From assembly GCA_937974415.1 (NCBI GenBank), contig CALJXB010000418.1, forward strand, positions 1 to 5,958: a DNA stretch of 5,958 bases, written 5' to 3'. Made by a program: the position numbers and the translations under genes. The number at the start of each line of letters is the position of its first letter. Within the stretch, counting starts at the first letter, position 1. The notes under the pieces were generated by a model, which was not told the origin of the DNA, did no database searches, and worked only from the letters and a program-made list of their open reading frames with translations. Below are positions 5,669 to 5,958 of the stretch, piece after piece. The DNA is from an uncultured Kiloniellales bacterium. Lineage in GTDB: Bacteria; Pseudomonadota; Alphaproteobacteria; Kiloniellales; JAKSDN01.

Positions 5669-5958
5669 ATGGACGCGACCCTCATCGCCCTACACGCCGC
5701 CGTGCTGGCCGCCGCCCTCCTGCAGGCGGCGACGGGCATCGGCTTCGGCGTCATAGCGGGCCCGATCATCCTTATGGTGATGAACAGCGGCGCGGCCGTT
5801 CAGGTGACCATCCTCCTCAGCCTACTCATCGCCGTCGTCCTGGCGCCGTCGCTCTATCGCCAGGTGCACAAGAAAGTCCTCGGCCGCTTGCTGATCGGCA
5901 CCCTGATCGGCTTGCCCCTCGGCATCCTGGTGTTTCTCAGCGTCAGCCTGCCCGTGCT
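5669..5958 (+). CDS. TauE/SafE-family permease (partial, N-terminal part only)
   Basis: The frame runs off the right edge after 96 complete codons. It is an inner-membrane protein of the TauE/SafE (DUF81) family, members of which are proposed exporters of sulfite, sulfoacetate or other organic anions. Seen: the family's N-terminal helix with QAATGIGFGVIAGPIILMV (19-37), then NSGAAVQVTILLSLLIAVVL (39-58), a basic loop YRQVHKKVLGR (63-73), and a third hydrophobic segment from 74 to the edge. ATG 5669 is chosen because it puts the first membrane helix right at the N-terminus; only a weak GGA precedes it. An in-frame ATG at 5567 would add 34 hydrophilic Ser/Arg/Pro-rich residues, has no Shine-Dalgarno, and is less likely. 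It is divergent from lysR and therefore its probable target. The substrate is unknown. Confidence 0.88.
   Translation, partial: MDATLIALHAAVLAAALLQAATGIGFGVIAGPIILMVMNSGAAVQVTILLSLLIAVVLAPSLYRQVHKKVLGRLLIGTLIGLPLGILVFLSVSLPV

Noticed and set aside
4480..5769. A 429-codon minus-strand frame covering lysR and the start of the permease gene
   Set aside because: It is out of frame with the clear LysR protein, Arg/Gly/Pro-rich, and runs across the divergent promoter and the start of the TauE/SafE gene.

Overview
This is a high-GC window (roughly two-thirds G+C, estimated by eye) with strong third-position GC bias. The gene content (TAXI-type solute receptor, TauE/SafE permease, DUF309 protein, zinc-independent MDR oxidoreductase, OccR/NocR-like LysR regulator) suggests an alphaproteobacterium, perhaps of Rhodospirillales or Rhizobiales type. 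That placement rests on protein style from memory, not on a marker gene. No rRNA, tRNA, CRISPR, insertion sequence or phage gene is visible.

Left part (1-2718), minus strand: three co-directional genes read right to left. They are a DUF309 protein (2718-2179), an M24 'pita-bread' peptidase-fold protein (2100-925) and a quinone-oxidoreductase-like MDR dehydrogenase (from 905, running off the left edge). The last two are 19 bases apart and probably co-transcribed. The M24 gene has its own 78-base upstream gap carrying a 12-base direct repeat.

Middle (2719-4532), plus strand: a divergent 259-base spacer leads to a 96-residue protein that is probably a dimeric alpha/beta-barrel (ABM-like) protein. 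A 210-base spacer follows, with an AT-rich promoter-like segment. Then comes a complete, exported TAXI-family TRAP solute-binding protein with a strong ribosome-binding site, closed by a clear intrinsic terminator. No TRAP membrane subunit is in the window, so this receptor looks like a single-gene transcription unit.

Right part (4533-5958): a LysR-type regulator on the minus strand faces the TAXI gene convergently. It is divergent from a TauE/SafE-family permease that runs off the right edge. Their shared 242-base spacer has an AT-rich half next to lysR and a GC-rich, repeat-filled half next to the permease.

The likely working unit is a LysR-controlled uptake/export locus: periplasmic capture of a small organic acid or amino acid by the TAXI protein, and possible anion or sulfur-compound export by the permease. 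The substrate cannot be read from the sequence. I did not find a convincing new multi-gene system. The best leads are the altered metal site of the M24 protein and the unexplained control-region structure.
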